Of a stretch of DNA of 64,000 nt, positions 10,718-22,695 are shown piece after piece. The notes beneath the pieces were generated by a model. It saw only the letters and a list, made by a program, of their open reading frames with translations, was not told the origin of the DNA and made no database searches. Source of the DNA: Podospora bellae-mahoneyi. Taxonomy: Eukaryota; Ascomycota; Sordariomycetes; Sordariales; Podosporaceae. Each line of letters starts with the position of its first letter. The stretch's first letter is position 1. The DNA is taken from positions 2,542,001 to 2,606,000 of the forward strand of contig NC_085884.1 of the NCBI RefSeq assembly GCF_035222275.1, given 5' to 3'. The translations under genes were made by a program, and so were the position numbers.

Positions 10718-12092
10718 TTAAGAAGAAGCAGGCATGGCGACTGGCCCGCCAGGCGATGTTGGTGTACGAGCAGTCAAAACCTCAACACCGGTCTCCGTTA
10801 CAAGTAGTGTGTGCTCTGCGAACTAGTTAGCTATCGAATCTTCCGTCATCTGTTGCAAAAGCTTACCAAACTGGGCAGTCTTCTTGCCGTCAATAGTAGT
10901 GCTGGTCCAGTTATCGGGCCAAGTGATATCCCTATACTTGCCCAGCGCGATCATGGGTTCAATGGTGAAGGTCATGCCGGGCTTGCACTCGCCAACAGCC
11001 TTGTTCTTGGCATAATGAGGAATGTTGGGAGGGCAGTGGAAGATACGGTTGATGCCGTGGCCAACATAAGTACGGATAACGCTGCATTCCTTGCTCTTGG
11101 CATGGGCCTCGATCGTGTTGCCAAAGTCGCGGAAGAGAGTGCCGGGCTTGACCATCGCAATCGCCTTGTCCAGACACTCGCGCGCAGCCTCAACGACCCG
11201 AACAGTATCAGGATCGGCCTTGGCGCGGTCGCCTACGTAGTAGGTCTCGTTGAGATCGCCGTGGAAGCCTTCGTGGTAGAGAGTGACATCAAGGTTGACA
11301 ATATCGCCATCAAGAAGAACGCGCTTATCGGGAATGCCGTGGCAAATAACCTCGTTGACTGATGTGCACACAGACTTGGGGAAGTGGTTGTAGTTCAAGG
11401 GCGACGGATAAGACTGCCTGCTTGTTAGTCAAGCCCGGAATCTCCACAGAGAAAAGGTCATACGTTGCGCTCAATGCAGGCCTTGTGCACAATCTCGTCA
11501 ATCTCGTCGGTGGTGATGCCTGGCCTCAGGGCAGCAGCCGCGATATCCAAAACTTCTCTGGCCAGACGGCAGACCTTGCGCATGCCATCCTGCTCCTTGG
11601 CGTTGAGCTGCTCAATCTTGTTCGCCCTAACGAGAGATCGGCCAGCCTTGGGAATACCATCTTCGGCGTAATCGGGGTGAGGTATCGACTTGGGGACTTC
11701 GCGCTTGGGAGAAAGAGGATAAACTGGTCGGAGGGGTCCAGAGAAGCGGAAGGTTGGGAATGGGTTGTAGTAGCCGGTGTCTGGATCGGGTTTAGAAACC
11801 ACCTTGGGTACGAACAAGTTTCGGGGGTCAAATATACTGGTCTCTGTCTTGTGCATGGACTTGTGTGTGCCCTGTTGAAAGAGAAAAAGGTCAGCACGTT
11901 GCGCTGTTGAAAATAGCTTCAGCATAGGCGGAGGGGGTAACTGCGCACCCAGTTCTTCTTGAAGCAGTCCTGCGAGCAGAAGAAGCTGTCCTTGATACCC
12001 AAGCTCAAGCACTTGGGGCACTGGAGGGAGCTGGCCTCATTTTCGCAGTCGACACCGAGGCACTTCTTCTTCGTTGGGGGTTCTTCGGCCAT
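10718..12092 (-). CDS. MAP1: Methionine aminopeptidase 1 (MetAP type 1, peptidase M24A)
   Basis: Four exons, 12092-11949, 11871-11464, 11413-10867 and 10815-10718, give 398 residues. Exon 1 encodes the N-terminal ribosome-associating zinc finger (Cys11, Cys16, Cys25, Cys28, Cys39, Cys43). The catalytic domain has the metal ligands in [18 protein letters not shown] (two Asp), the His in TYVGHGINR and Glu in TFTIEPMI. The last exon is easy to miss: reading on in exon 3 ends at a false stop 44 nt past the donor, whereas splicing GTAAGC...TTCGCAG restores [20 protein letters not shown], the authentic MetAP1 ending. The enzyme removes initiator Met co-translationally in the cytosol. It shares a 525-bp divergent promoter with the kynurenine monooxygenase gene. 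Confidence 0.94.
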
Positions 12093-12617
12093 GGTGATGG
12101 TATCTTTTTTGCGGGGTCTTGCGAAGGAGGGGCAACCGAGATTTGCGATGAAGAGCGCTGAAAGAGTCGAGGATCGATAGTTTGTTGCTTGTGTTGATGC
12201 TGCCGAATATCCTACAGAATTCAACAAAGCTGGCTCAAGTCAGGTCTGCGCTTCCAGTCACAACAAACAACAATGGGGGAGACCAGGACCAGGCAAAGAA
12301 TTGTACTTTTCAGGGCGCACCCAAAACAGAGCTTGTGCAGGGCGCCGGGTTGACATGGGTCCCGTCCAAAATCGCGTGGACGGGCCTGGATTCGTCGCCG
12401 CAAAAACGGCACCGTGGCGTCGGGTTGTGGCGGGGGTACCAGCCGGCGGCTTACATAATAAGTCTTAAACGCCCGCGTAGGCCCGCCGATGGTAGCCGGT
12501 GGAGTTGGCTCGGCATCTGTCAGCCCACTTCTTCCAATCATCTCAACTCGAATGAAACAACTGCTGGAAGAACTCGAGTGTTTTTTGAGATATTTTGTTG
12601 CGGGGTGAGTCTGGAAA
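12093..12617. promoter_or_regulatory. Divergent promoter region of MAP1 and kynurenine 3-monooxygenase
   Basis: 525 bp between two start codons on opposite strands, so both promoters must lie here. No specific factor site was identified. Confidence 0.55.
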
Positions 12618-14438
12618 ATGGAGAAGAAGCAGAAGATTGTAGTGATTGGGGCTGGGCCTGTCGGGTCACTGGCAGCTCTGTATGCTGCTAGCCGTGGAAA
12701 TGACGTCGAAATCTACGAACTGCGGGGAGGTAAGCATGGGCTTTTTTCTACTGCTTTTGAAGCCATCACCGACCGTTCCACTTGCCCCTCATTCGCCGCT
12801 CTCACTTACACCCGACCTGGCGACACTCAAAATCAATTCAATTCTCCTGCTACTTGTTGGTAGAGCACACAATTGACAATGACCATGACTAGACCTCCGT
12901 GACCCCTCGACGACGCCACTAAACTTCACAAAGTCCATCAACTTGGCCCTGTCAGAGCGTGGCTTGAATGCTATGCGCCACGCAGGCCAACCAAAGCTCA
13001 TCGACCACGTCAAAGCTGCCACCATTCCCATGAGAGGCCGCATGATTCACGGAAAGAAACCAAATGGTCAACTTTATGAGGAAGCCCAAGACTATGATAT
13101 CCATGGAAGGGTAGGCTGGCCTCACTTCCTTGTCTCTCATCTTATACTGACCTTTCTATTCAGGCAATCCTCGCCATTGACCGCGGTGGCCTCAACAAAA
13201 GACTGCTCGATATCCTCGAAGAAATGCCCAACGTCACCTTCTTCTTCAATCACAAGCTTACAGGAGCCGACTTCAACAAGAACAAGGCGTGGTTTGAGGT
13301 GAAAGATGGGACATCATCAGGGGAGAAAGGGCAGCGAGCCCGGGAAATTGAGATCGATTTCGACTTTATGATTGGTGCCGATGGCGCTCACTCGGCAGTC
13401 CGATATCACCTTATGAAGTACACCCGCATGGACTATGAGCAACAGTACATCGACACGTTGTGGTGCGAGTTTCAGATTCAGCCCAAGGAAAACCCAGAAG
13501 ATGATAGCTTGATGTCCAAGTTCCAGATATCGCCTAATCATCTGCACATCTGGCCAGGGAAGAAGTTTATGTTTATCGCCATTCCCAGCGACGTAAGATT
13601 CGCTCCCTTCCCTCCTCACCCCTACATCATGCTAATCATCGCTTTTCAGGACGGCACCTTCACCTGCACCCTCTTCGCCCCCGCCGAATTCTACACCTTT
13701 CTCGAATCCGACCCCTCGGGCACCCACATCCCCGACTTTTTCGACACCTACTTCCCCGGCGTCACCGACCTCATCCTCCCTGCCCAATTGATCTCCTCCT
13801 TCCACTCCAACCCCCACCTCCCCCTCATCAGCATCAAATGCAAGCCTTACCACTACAGTTCCTCGGCCGTTATCGTAGGCGACGCCGCTCACGCTATGGT
13901 CCCCTTTTACGGTCAAGGCATGAACGCCGGTCTGGAAGACGTCCGCATTCTGTTTGACATCCTAGACAAACACGCACGAATGGACGAAGAAATTGTTGAT
14001 CATGACCCTGCCTCGGCACGGGAAAGAGCATTGGATGAGTACTCCCGTGTTAGAGTGCAGGATGCTCACGCGATCAATGATTTGGCACTGCAGAATTATG
14101 TGGAGATGAGAGCCTCGGTTTTGAGTTTGAGTTATCGGTTTAGGAAGTGGCTGGAGGAGCAGCTGAGTGTTTGGTTGCCTGGGTTGGGGTGGCAGACGAA
14201 GTATTCGAGGGTGAGTTTTGGGAATGAGAGGTATAGTGAGGTTGTGAGGAAGAGTGAGCACCAGGGCAGGGTGCTGATGAGGGCGTTGACGGGGCTGTTG
14301 TTTGGGGCTTTGGGGGGGCCGTTGGTGGCGGCGGGGGTGGTGATGGCGGTTCGGTATCGGAGGGCGGTGGATGTGGGGTTGAGGGCGGCGATGGGGAATG
14401 TGGATAGTATGGTTGAGTATATGACTATGAATAGGTAG
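12618..14438 (+). CDS. BNA4: Kynurenine 3-monooxygenase
   Basis: Four exons, 12618-12729, 12893-13110, 13164-13592 and 13650-14438, give 515 residues. The FAD Rossmann motif GAGPVGS is at 11-17, then [20 protein letters not shown] and RAMIHG-like text ([12 protein letters not shown]), the second FAD motif [11 protein letters not shown], and [21 protein letters not shown], the order seen in kynurenine 3-monooxygenase. The enzyme hydroxylates kynurenine in the tryptophan-to-NAD route. A C-terminal hydrophobic stretch ([20 protein letters not shown]) fits the outer mitochondrial membrane anchor of this family. The third intron is 57 nt, a multiple of three and stop-free, so unspliced mRNA would encode a 19-residue insertion. 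Other class A FAD hydroxylases are less likely given the SINLALS block. Confidence 0.9.
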
Positions 14439-14719
14439 GGTGATGGTGGCCATGAGGGTTTCTTCGTATATAGAGAATGGGAAGAGACACTTGAGCATGA
14501 AGAGTTAGATATATCTTACTGCTGTTGATGATGCCGATTAGGTCGATCAGTCGTTTCAGTTGTAGGGTAAGTGGTAGTGTTAGTGTCGCAGATGTTGAGG
14601 GTTCGCGCTGAAGCCCAGCGAGCAGGTGAGATTGCAGTTCTCATAGGACAGTTTTCTTCGCGTACACATGATTGCAGAAACGAAAAAAAGGTTGCGGTTC
14701 CATTGATTCCATATATTCT
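14439..14719. other. Convergent 3' flanks
   Basis: Short spacer between the convergent monooxygenase gene and the minus-strand gene at 14720; nothing further seen. Confidence 0.5.
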
Positions 14720-15656
14720 TTATACAACTAGTATCCTGAGCCCGTTACACTCATTCTCGCTTTCAAATTCATCACTATCCGGCTCAACATAACCTCCACG
14801 GAATAATTTACCATTTTGGGCATTTGTTCCCACCACTGGTTTTACTTCAGCCCTCAGTCGCTTTTTGGAAAAGTATATCCCACTCATGAACACCACAACG
14901 CCATTGCTGTCGTCATGAACCTCTGTCGCGAGATCACCTTTGCCGGAGGTCCATGAGCTCAACGGTGTCAGTGTCACCATGCCCGGAACCGCAGCCCCGA
15001 TGCCAATCTCGACAGTGGAAGAGTTGGAGAACATAACGACAACGCCACTTCGAGCCGTGGTATATGTCTTGTTCACAACCCAGACTCCATGTTGTTCGAC
15101 GATCTTCCTGTGCCGCCTTAACATCCCGACCCTGTTCTCTTTGACCCATTTCAAGGTAGCCGACTCGTCATAGATACGGTGTCTCAAGACAGGATTTTGG
15201 ATCGTGAGAACCGCACCTTCGTCCTTCTCACAGATGAACACCATCTTGGGTGACGGTGAGATTGGCGATGATATGCTGGGAACGCGTGGTTAGACCTCAA
15301 GGTCAATAGTTATTATGCAAAGCAGGGGTGGGGGCATCCTACTTGGCCGCGACTTCACCTCCTAACTCATGGGAGATCACGGATCTGGACTTTTTCGGCC
15401 CCCATATCAAGCTAGATGGCTTCTAATGCCTGCTCCTGACAAATTCATCATCGGGTGCTGTCCATCCTCTCGAGGTGACAAGGTCTTTCCCAGCGGTAAG
15501 TTCAACAATGTAATGCCAGTCACCGTCCGAGTCGAAGTATCCGCAGCAGCCGGGATACAGGTCATCAGTGGTAAATTTCTTATATAGTGTCCATCCGTAG
15601 GGGTGGTCCTGGAGAAGGCGGGCATAAACATGATGGAATCGTGAGTTGTTTGGCAT
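14720..15656 (-). pseudogene. Unrecognised fungal protein gene with an in-frame stop
   Basis: Minus-strand coding runs from about 15656 (MPNNSRFHHVY; the frame is open further upstream and the true start is unsure) to 14720. A good intron, 15342-15276 (GTAGGA...CCCAG), joins LGGEVAAN to ISSPISPSPKMVFICEKDEGA. Between the first block (HPYGWTLYKKF-GYFDSDGDWHYIVEL) and WGPKKSRSVISHELGG, one TAG at 15425-15423 interrupts an otherwise continuous frame. The text reads like a conserved fungal protein of unknown function with a GYFD-G-W motif, but I cannot name the family. It may be a recent pseudogene, a strain-specific nonsense allele or a sequencing error. A possible upstream acceptor (TTACCCTCAG near 15733) suggests an unlocated first exon. 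Confidence 0.5.
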
Positions 15657-15759
15657 GATGCTGACCTTGTCACCGCCTGACAGGAAGGGGACAGAACACA
15701 GGTGGGAAAGAAACCTTTCGTTTGCACTGAGGGTAAGATTAGTAAATTGATCAACGAAA

Positions 15760-16379
15760 GTTTTTTTTTGGATTTATTTTGGATGGATGGATCTCAAGAC
15801 ATTCCATTGCTTTCGGTATCGGGCTTCCTTTTTCAAGTCGTGCCCAATGTGAGCAGGGGGAAATTGCACTGCCACAGCGGCTCTTTGCCTCAGCGATCTC
15901 TGGCTGCGTAAACAACGATCATTGGCGCAAACCTGTGGCTATGGCTGCTGTAATCTGTCTGCTGTTCGAGACATGACCGCTGCGTAGTTGGCGCTGGTGT
16001 TGCGTCAGCACACAGAATACGTAGACTCCGTTTGTGTCACGGGTGCACAAGACTGACTCTATCAATCCCTAGAATGAATGAGCGACGAATGAGCTGAGGC
16101 CAAACACATAAAACGCCTTCCTAGGTAAAGATAGGTTATAGGTATGAATGGGAATACACATCGCCCCAATGTCATGAACGCCTTTCGTGCACAGCTTCAA
16201 GCACCAAAGTGTACTTATGGAACCCACAATGCCTTCTCTCGCGATGACCCCTGGCACAACTCAAGGTTCCTATCTCCCCTCGCCCCTCCACATCCGGCTT
16301 CCTCCTCTTGCTGGACCCACTCATCTCTCAAAGGAACGACCGCACCGTGAAGCGCAGTTCTAACCGAGACATCGCCCAG
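15760..16379. other. Intergenic spacer
   Basis: Ordinary base composition; no frame with convincing protein features. It separates the interrupted gene from the broken CHAT-TPR locus. Confidence 0.5.
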
Positions 16380-18308
16380 CTATGTTGTTTCCAGAGATGT
16401 ATACACCTTCTTGGCCATGTCGACACATAACTGGTCATCGACGTTCCAGAGCGTGGCGATGTCGAAACCCGGCAACTTGGAATGCGGCAGCGAGATGTAG
16501 CTCATTCATCGCAGTCTCATTCCCTACACGACCTGTACCGCAAGCGGACAAGTAGGCCAGGAACGGAGGGTTGGAGTTGGGCGCGGTCTCGACCAGCTCG
16601 TTAATGGCCAGCTCGTCGCCGCTGTCAGGGATTAGAGCGCTTCCGAAGGGATCTTGCTTGTCGGTTTTACCATGTCCTATAAAGTGTAAGATGCAGCATG
16701 ACTTGAGTCTCTTGACTATATCATGAACGCCGTGGTATCGCGGGAAGTCACGAGAGTGGTACACCTGACAAACTGCCTTGGCCTCATCTTCGGCGTGGTG
16801 GAGTGCCTGCTGACCCGGTGGCCTCGGTGCGGAAACTAAGAGGGCCTTTTGCGACCGCAGTGTGCCAGCTAGGTGGTCATGACGCTGTTGTCTGGTACGG
16901 ATGAGAACGTTGACGGACAGGCTGTACGAGGACACAACCTTGTCAAGGGCTGTCTCGGAATTGCGGCAGAGATGATGGCCCGTAGCGTGCAAGGGAAATC
17001 CGATCAGTGAGCCGGTGGAGTCCACCAAATGTGTGGCATGGAGCCTGAGTTGCCAGTGCCAGCGGGGGGACCATGGTAGCCGAGGTAGTCCAACACAGGT
17101 AGGACGATGTTGTCCCAGAGCCAGCTCAGCGTCTCGACCGACTGTGGATCTGAGCTGCGGGCTTGGATGGATTGGATATCGAGGTTGGGCAGTTGATGAC
17201 TAGATATTTTGTCCGCCTGAATCACCAATGCGTCTCAGCGGTGCGACGTAACATTTAGTGCAACCATTGGTCCATCCTTTGCCGCATGCAGCATATCAGT
17301 CTCGGTTGCATGGCTCATGAAGCCCTCAAACATTGGCTTCTTGCGAATCGACTCAATCGCTCTGGTCAGCTTGTCCTTGTAGATCCGGCGGGCATATTGA
17401 GACCTAAGCCCGACACGGTACCTGTGATTTTCGATATCTTCCACTGCCCTCAAAGCGCGCGCCATAGCACTGTTTTCGTCAAGAAAAGCGCGGCTTTTGG
17501 TGAATTGTTCTACCAGCTCAGGAGTAGACTCGCTCAAACTGAAAATGTCACCTCCGCGTAGATTGAGGAGTGAGCTTGACAGTACCGCTCGACCCGTCTC
17601 GAGTAGGGTCATGACATAGGATGCGCCCTTATCGAAATGGAGAGCAGACGCTGCCGAATCTGAGCCGATGCCGAATCTGAGCCGATGCCGAGAGCTTGAC
17701 TAAGAATGCGCTGCTTGTCCTGGGTATTGAGAGAGTATGAGATCGATACTGGTACGAGCTTGGCACAAGTTTCAACTGCAGCCTCGGCACGATCGCGATC
17801 GCGGCTGTCGAACACGCCCGGCAGCGACAGAACTCCCTCCCAGCTAGGATTCGGACGTGGAAAGAGCCCACCTTTGCGTCAAGGCGGTGAAGAACAGGTC
17901 TTCTGCCTGCCGAAGACTTTTTCCATCGCGGAGACGATGGAACCTAAAAAGGTGAACACGCGCAAGATTGTAGAGGAGGGCTGCTGTCTAGGGACTCGAT
18001 TCTGGGCTTGTGTTGATTGCAGCCTCCAGTAACTCAATGGCTTTGTCGGTTTCTTGGCGCTGTCGGTTGGAGGTCGTACAACCATTGTCCACCAGCAGAG
18101 CTGCCAAGTTGTTCATGGCACACCTGGTCACTTCCTCGCTATGGCGGCCTGGGTGTTGTCCAAGCGAACGGGTTGCCAGTTGCACTGCTTCCGCTAAGTC
18201 CTCGCGATCACCTTCCCCGGAATATCGATCACCTAACAATGCGGCCAGATTGTTATGACGGCCTGGAAGGTCGTCGGAGGTGTCCGTGTTCTTGATGACT
18301 TCGCGCAT
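16380..18308 (-). pseudogene. CHAT-domain/TPR protein gene, broken
   Basis: Minus-strand pieces in different frames read, N to C, as tetratricopeptide units (NNLAALLGDRYSGEGDREDLAEAV; MNNLAALLVD), a helical middle and a CHAT domain. CHAT is a caspase-like peptidase fold; its His motif (HFIGHG) and Cys motif (LSACGTG) are both readable, ending in TLWNVDDQ text. TPR-CHAT proteins are frequent in fungal NLR-like repertoires and are thought to act in immunity or regulated death (established for the family in general, inferred here). The reading frame is broken at several points, so no intact product is expected. The N-terminal end is cut off where the AT-rich transposon relic begins at about 18310. 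A short duplicated segment lies near 17650-17690. Confidence 0.75.
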
Positions 18309-18310
18309 CA

Positions 18311-19558
18311 GAACAATATAGTAGTTATAACCTCGGACGGCCTTAGTAAAGTAAAATTAGCTTAGCTTAGTAACCGCGAGTAAGTAACGGTAATTTAGGA
18401 AGTTAATACCCTCGGCTAAGCTATCTCGCCCTTTATCATTTTAGCCGTATAATACTACTTTATTAATTAATATACCGAATATAATTTACCGTTTACCTAG
18501 CGCATTATAATTACCAATAATAATTAAACTACTAATCCGGTAAGCCTAATTAAATTAAATATTTCGACTATTATATAGCGTCCCGTACGAAGGGCAAATA
18601 CCGGTTATTAATCCTCGATAATTATAAAAGTTATTACTTAACTAAATTCGAGCATTACTATTAATAAAATAATATTATTACGCTTTATATACCTTTACAC
18701 CCCTCCTATCTCCTCTAGCTACTCGATATTAATTACTTTAGGCCGTTAAAATAAACGTATAGCCGTTAGATCGAGGGCTTAATACGTATATATATTAATT
18801 ACGTAAGTAAGCTCGAGTTTCTCTATATCTTCCGCGAAACTTTCTTCGCCTCTATAACGGAGAAAAATATATAAGGTAGCTTTACGGGTACTAACTTTAT
18901 ATTATACGATTTAAAGAAGGTACTTTTTAAATTAAATATAAAGCTTCGTACGTTAATACCCTTATCTTTAAGGCTAAATACGGTATTATTTTAAGTATTC
19001 TAAATATTATTAAACTCCTAAAAAGCTAACTTACAGTTAACGTTTATTAAAACTCGTATTATTAATTATTAAAATAATTCCCCGACTTTAATATTAACTA
19101 TAGTAGATTTGTTTATTAAAGGTATAATAATTATAATACACTAAGTAGCTCTCCTTTAATTAAAAGTATTTTCGCTCCGTAAGGCGAACGAGGCACTAAG
19201 TAAGCACCGGAGAGTAAAAAAACACGTATATAGCTTAGAGGATTACTTACTATGTAAGATACACAGGATCTACTAGACTAGAAGGCTATGGATGGAGAGG
19301 TGGCGTAAAGAAAGGAGCAGGGTGGTGGTAGTGTAGGGGGGGGGGGCGTACGAAGGTTCAGTGCTGTAGTATGTGTGGCAAGCCTCGCCATAATATCCGT
19401 ACGTGCTAGGAGGTTGCAGAAGAGTCTGATTTAGCTGTTTCTGATGTAATTGTAGTAGGTTAATAGTATTATTGTTTTGCAATTGAGGATGGTTATAATA
19501 AGGTAGTGGAAATCGATCCACTCGCTTGTCCGATCCGCTCGCTTATCAAATACGTTAA
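18311..19558 (+). mobile_element. Fot1/pogo-like DNA transposon relic, copy A, 5'-truncated, RIP-like
   Basis: AT-rich sequence that aligns by eye along its whole length with the element at 47279-49536, starting from a point corresponding to about 47900 there, so the left end is missing. The right end (about 19200-19558) keeps normal base composition and a diverged version of the inverted end (CGCTCGCTTATC) followed by TTA. The interior is dominated by A and T with TA-rich runs, as expected from heavy C-to-T change by RIP. The relic abuts the broken CHAT-TPR gene on its left. No open transposase frame remains. Confidence 0.75.
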
Positions 19559-19560
19559 TT

Positions 19561-20169
19561 GAAAATTAAAAATAATCATTATGATTATGAAGTTTAAGAA
19601 TGAAAACTTTTATATAATTCGAAGTTAATTTTAACGATCATTCAAAAGAAACAGTCTTAAAATACAGCTTTTATTTGTGTATTTTGCAGTTTATCTGAGC
19701 CCTGTAGAATACAGGGCCCCAAAGGCAATACCAGAATATAGGGCTGTATCGAATAATTTAAGTAGATAAATTAAGCGGTTATACTTATTAGAAAGTAAAG
19801 TTATCACCCCTGGGTTAGACTATATTTTAGGGGTAGCTTTATATGTATAATTAGCCATTACCCCCATTACCGTATATCTATCTGTTCAATAAACCTTTAT
19901 GACTATTGGGGCATCTGTGGAGTTGAATTTGGAATGAATAGGGCCGTCAAGGCGTTTGGGAACTACCCTGAGTACCCGACAGTATTTTAGGAAAAGTAAA
20001 ACGCCGACTCACAGAAAGCACATATTGGTATGTGGGCCGAGGCATAAGCAGAGGGAGGGAGACTACTTTCGAGGACTCAAGGGCCAATAGGTACCTATGG
20101 ATAACAACCGCGAAGTCTAGACAACCCGGGCAAAGAAACACGAGAGTGGTACTAAGAATAGCGTTCCCA
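19561..20169. other. Intergenic, AT-rich, with a perfect short hairpin
   Basis: About 600 bp right of the transposon relic, moderately AT-rich. An 8-bp perfect inverted repeat with a 3-nt loop (GCCCTGTA-GAA-TACAGGGC) lies at 19699-19717, with a related GGGCTGTA at 19740. No gene seen. Confidence 0.5.
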
Positions 20170-22283
20170 CTAAGCAATAATTACGGCCCTCACCACAGTC
20201 TCTCTTCCCTCCCAAGCCCCTTTCTCTATCCTCCCAACAGCCACTCTCTCAGCCACAGTTTCCTCCTCATCCAACCACTTGATCCACATAATATTATAAA
20301 ACTCATAAAGACCCTTGTTCCTCGCCTCTGGCCAAAGCGGAAGTGACCACTCATCAAACACATCAGCAAGTGGATGCAGCACCAACTCCTTCTCTTTTGC
20401 CTTGCGCGTTTTCAACTCTTCCATCAACGGCACCGGGAAAGGGAAGCTCAAGTCTCGCTGGAGCATGTCGAGGCGTTCTTCCTTTTCGGTTTGAGCAGAC
20501 TCGGATGACTGAGGCTGCAGCTCCGCTTGTCCTCTCGAGAGCTCGATGAGGTCGACGGGGTTGGGTTGGATGTGGTGGCGGATGTCTGATTCCGAAGTAT
20601 TGAGTCTGAGATGTCCGGCGAGGTTTCCTGACTGGTCTAGAAGAGCAAGGATGGCGCAGTTACCTGCGAAAGCGTGGTAGGCTTTGGGGTGGAGGGTCCA
20701 GGTGGTGTGTTTGGATGTGCAGTGAAGGTAGCGTGATCGTTGGGCGACGGCTGGTTGTGGCTGGTGAGGACGGGGAAGGGGGATCGGGCGGGAGAAAACC
20801 GTGTCGGGTATAGATGGGTGGGTATAATGGCCGTCTGACTCTTTCCAATCTTCGCTATCAGGGATATGTGTACGAGTCTCGAGGGAAGAAGCGGGATGCC
20901 GAGGACTGTCCTTTGTTTCAGAGTGTTCCCAGTGAACTGTTGGAAACACTTGCCATCCACCCTCATGTTGCGAAGTGGCAAGGTAGCTCCAGCCTGCTGC
21001 CCAGCTCTCGCTTTGTACATTACCTCGATAGGTCAGCCAGCTCCAAGACGGTAATACCTCTTCTCCCATTTGGATTTGGTTCGAAGGATGGCGTTTCTCC
21101 ATTGGCGAATAGGGTTGCCATAGAAGAGCAGCATCAAAGAAACAGCCCCCAGGTAAACCACTGATAAGTCCGCCGGGGAATGTTACTGCGAAATGATTTC
21201 CCGCACCAGAAAACGCGTCATGGACATCTTCAGCGAATGTTAAGAATCTTGGGGCAAAAAGTGCTGAGAGCCGAGCAAAGCGATGAAAGCTGGGCCAATG
21301 GTCTAGCCTTGAGAAAAGAAGTGTGTTGGTTGCAATGGAGCTCAGACGCTGTTGATGTTCATGCAAAGACACACACAGACATTCCCTAGTTCTTATCAGC
21401 CAGATCTTTCGGCTACTCTCAGAGTTCAGAGAACCCACCAGTTCACCGTATTGTTATGAAACACCACCCTCCTCCTACTGAATAAGTACTCCTGGAAGGT
21501 CCACCCTCTCTGGAACCACACCGTCCGCAACAAGTCAATAGAATGAGAGTTCATCGCCTCCCGATTATTGACCGGCCGTCTCCAAGGCGTATCTCCCTCC
21601 TCCTTTCTCTTTCCAATCAACCCCACCCCAGGCGCCAACGTCAACAACGCCCCCCACCACAACCCCTTTCTACTTCTCTGCAAAGGCCTCGAACTAAGCG
21701 GTCCACTAGCATCCGCGCTCTGCGCCGCAACAAGTGTAAAATACGCACCCTCATAAATCCCCGCCATACCCATCAACTGCCTCCCCTTCTCCAAATCATC
21801 CTGCACAATACACAACCTGTCCACCCAGAGATATCCCACCCCCAACTCCCCAACAAGCCTCACCGCATCAGCTATCGTCCTCGGCAAACCCCCCACCTTA
21901 TCCAACCCCCCACCCTGTCTCAGCTGCTCCAAATTCCCCTTGACCAAACAAATCGACCCAGTGTCACAGCCCGGACCCCACACATAGCTCAGCGCTACAT
22001 ACTCCCCCTTCTTATAAGCAACAACACACCTCCGTTTAACATCCACCACCCAAGCAGGTTTCGATCTCTGTTTCCGACTCTGGGAATGACACCAATGACT
22101 CCCGTCACACTCTCCCAGCCATCCTTCAATCACGGCAACATCTATCGGCCTCAACAGCGAATCCGCCGGCCTCCATGCCCCGTCAAGCGGGGAATCGTCC
22201 GTCTTTTCAATGTAGGGCAGGAAGGGGACCAGGTGAGGGGTCACACCGTGGTAGGGCATGTTTTTGTTTAGGAACTCGGGCAT
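20170..22283 (-). CDS. HET-domain protein
   Basis: Two exons, 22283-21439 and 21385-20170, joined in phase 2 by a 53-nt intron (GTGGGT...CTAG), give 686 residues. The junction restores NTVNW-ECLCVSLHEHQQ, a hallmark of HET proteins after the domain. The HET core begins with VALSYVWGPG (about residues 96-105) and continues through LGVGYLWVDRLCIVQDD and YEGAYFTLVAAQSADASGPL. The C-terminal half has LPSWSWLTYRGN, the usual late motif. Such proteins mediate incompatibility-type responses in ascomycetes. The gene looks complete although it sits beside a transposon relic and near a decayed HET gene. No partner gene (NLR, HeLo/HET-S) is adjacent. Confidence 0.87.
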
Positions 22284-22695
22284 TCCATCTTTTTCTTTTC
22301 AGGATCCAGGCAAGAGATGGAAGACAGGAAAAGAAAATCAGATTGTATAAAAGGTGTCAGGAGAAAATATGAGAACCTCGGCTGAAGAGGGCGAAAAGAA
22401 GCGGGGGTTCGAAAGAATCGCAGCTGAATCGGGCGAGTTTGGTTAGGCAGATTTTGTGCTAAAAGGTTATGCATGCATAGGTGGTGGCTGAAAAGGGGCT
22501 AAAGTTGGTGAGCTTATGCAGGCCTGAGTCCTTATGCATTGCTTTGTTCTACACGTCCTATGCATCATTCCACTTTTGTGTATACAACCCCTTTTCGTCC
22601 TCGTTATCGGTCACAAAGCCAATACACACAATGAGCATCAATATTTACATTTTCTCATAACTATTTACACGAATCATCCCCCCTTCCAGCTGCAC
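22284..22695. other. Intergenic spacer
   Basis: 412 bp with the HET gene promoter on the left and the esterase 3' flank on the right; nothing else seen. Confidence 0.5.
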
